Shown here in pieces: positions 5,391 through 5,496 of a stretch of DNA of 5,496 nt (the stretch's first letter is position 1; the number at the start of each line of letters is the position of its first letter). The DNA is taken from contig JAITVW010000119.1 in the NCBI GenBank assembly GCA_031285605.1, forward strand, positions 1-5,496, in the 5' to 3' direction. This DNA comes from Fusobacteriales bacterium. Its GTDB lineage: Bacteria; Fusobacteriota; Fusobacteriia; Fusobacteriales; Leptotrichiaceae. The notes below the pieces were generated by a model, which searched no databases, was not told where the DNA came from, and saw only the letters and a program-made list of their open reading frames with translations. A program made the position numbers and the translations under genes.

Positions 5391-5496
5391 ATGATAATTT
5401 TAAAAAAAATAAAAAAAAACGAAAGCGGTAATTATGAAAAAGTATTGACTGTGTTTTTACTGTCTGCAGAGAGTTTCCCTGATTTTACCATAAGAA
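5391..5496 (+). CDS. N-terminal part of an unidentified protein (runs off the right edge)
   Basis: An open frame from ATG 5391 gives 35 residues without a stop. It begins with a Lys-rich stretch and continues YEKVLTVFLLSAESFPDFTI, which reads like an amphipathic helix. An in-frame TAA at 5385-5387 rules out an earlier start. There is no SD before the ATG, which weakens the call; the AT-rich leader or a leaderless start are alternatives. The opening somewhat resembles a GNAT-type acetyltransferase but is too short to assign. The first ten codons contain A8 and A9 runs. Placement just after a perfect palindrome supports a regulated gene start. Confidence 0.42.
   Translation, partial: MIILKKIKKNESGNYEKVLTVFLLSAESFPDFTIR

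Noticed and set aside
5445..5473. Promoter at TTGACT near the right edge
   Set aside because: No -10-like hexamer lies 16-18 nt downstream, and it falls inside the open reading frame.

Overview
The window is about 30% G+C. It has A-rich coding strands, strong GGAGG-type ribosome binding sites and short hairpin-plus-U terminators. A class III glutamine synthetase, a YedF-type DsrE-family protein and a full-length CinA together suggest a low-GC anaerobe, most likely Fusobacteriota (Sebaldella/Leptotrichia-like) or possibly a clostridial relative. This placement is inferred from family knowledge and composition; no marker gene is present.

Layout, left to right. (1) Bases 3-86 are the last 27 codons of an unidentified membrane protein. 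(2) Bases 87-336 hold no intact gene, but coding-like fragments may be a decayed TusA-like N-terminal half of the next gene. (3) Bases 337-684 (+) encode a YedF C-terminal-type protein with its own SD and a GTG start, followed by a terminator. (4) Bases 886-2994 (-) encode glutamine synthetase III (GlnN), converging on the previous gene; each gene has its own terminator in the gap. (5) Bases 3039-3177 (-), in the glnN leader, are an apparently complete glmS-type self-cleaving ribozyme behind a good promoter (3200-3229). (6) Bases 3231-3756 are a gene-poor, very AT-rich stretch with two perfect hairpins and frame-broken coding-like fragments. It ends at a + strand terminator (3757-3796) that has no recognisable gene. 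(7) Bases 3873-5099 (+) encode CinA. (8) Bases 5195-5260 (+) encode a 21-residue hydrophobic peptide with its own near-consensus promoter, SD and terminator. (9) A perfect 26-nt palindrome (5362-5387) lies just ahead of an open reading frame that runs off the right edge.

The main discovery is the ribozyme. The glmS ribozyme senses glucosamine-6-phosphate and is known as the leader of glmS, whose enzyme consumes glutamine to make that sugar. Here it precedes the enzyme that makes glutamine, and glnN is the only gene on the transcript before a terminator. The inferred logic is cross-pathway feedback: abundant GlcN6P triggers cleavage of the glnN leader and lowers glutamine supply. The ribozyme call rests on many conserved elements visible in the sequence. 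The regulatory consequence is inference.
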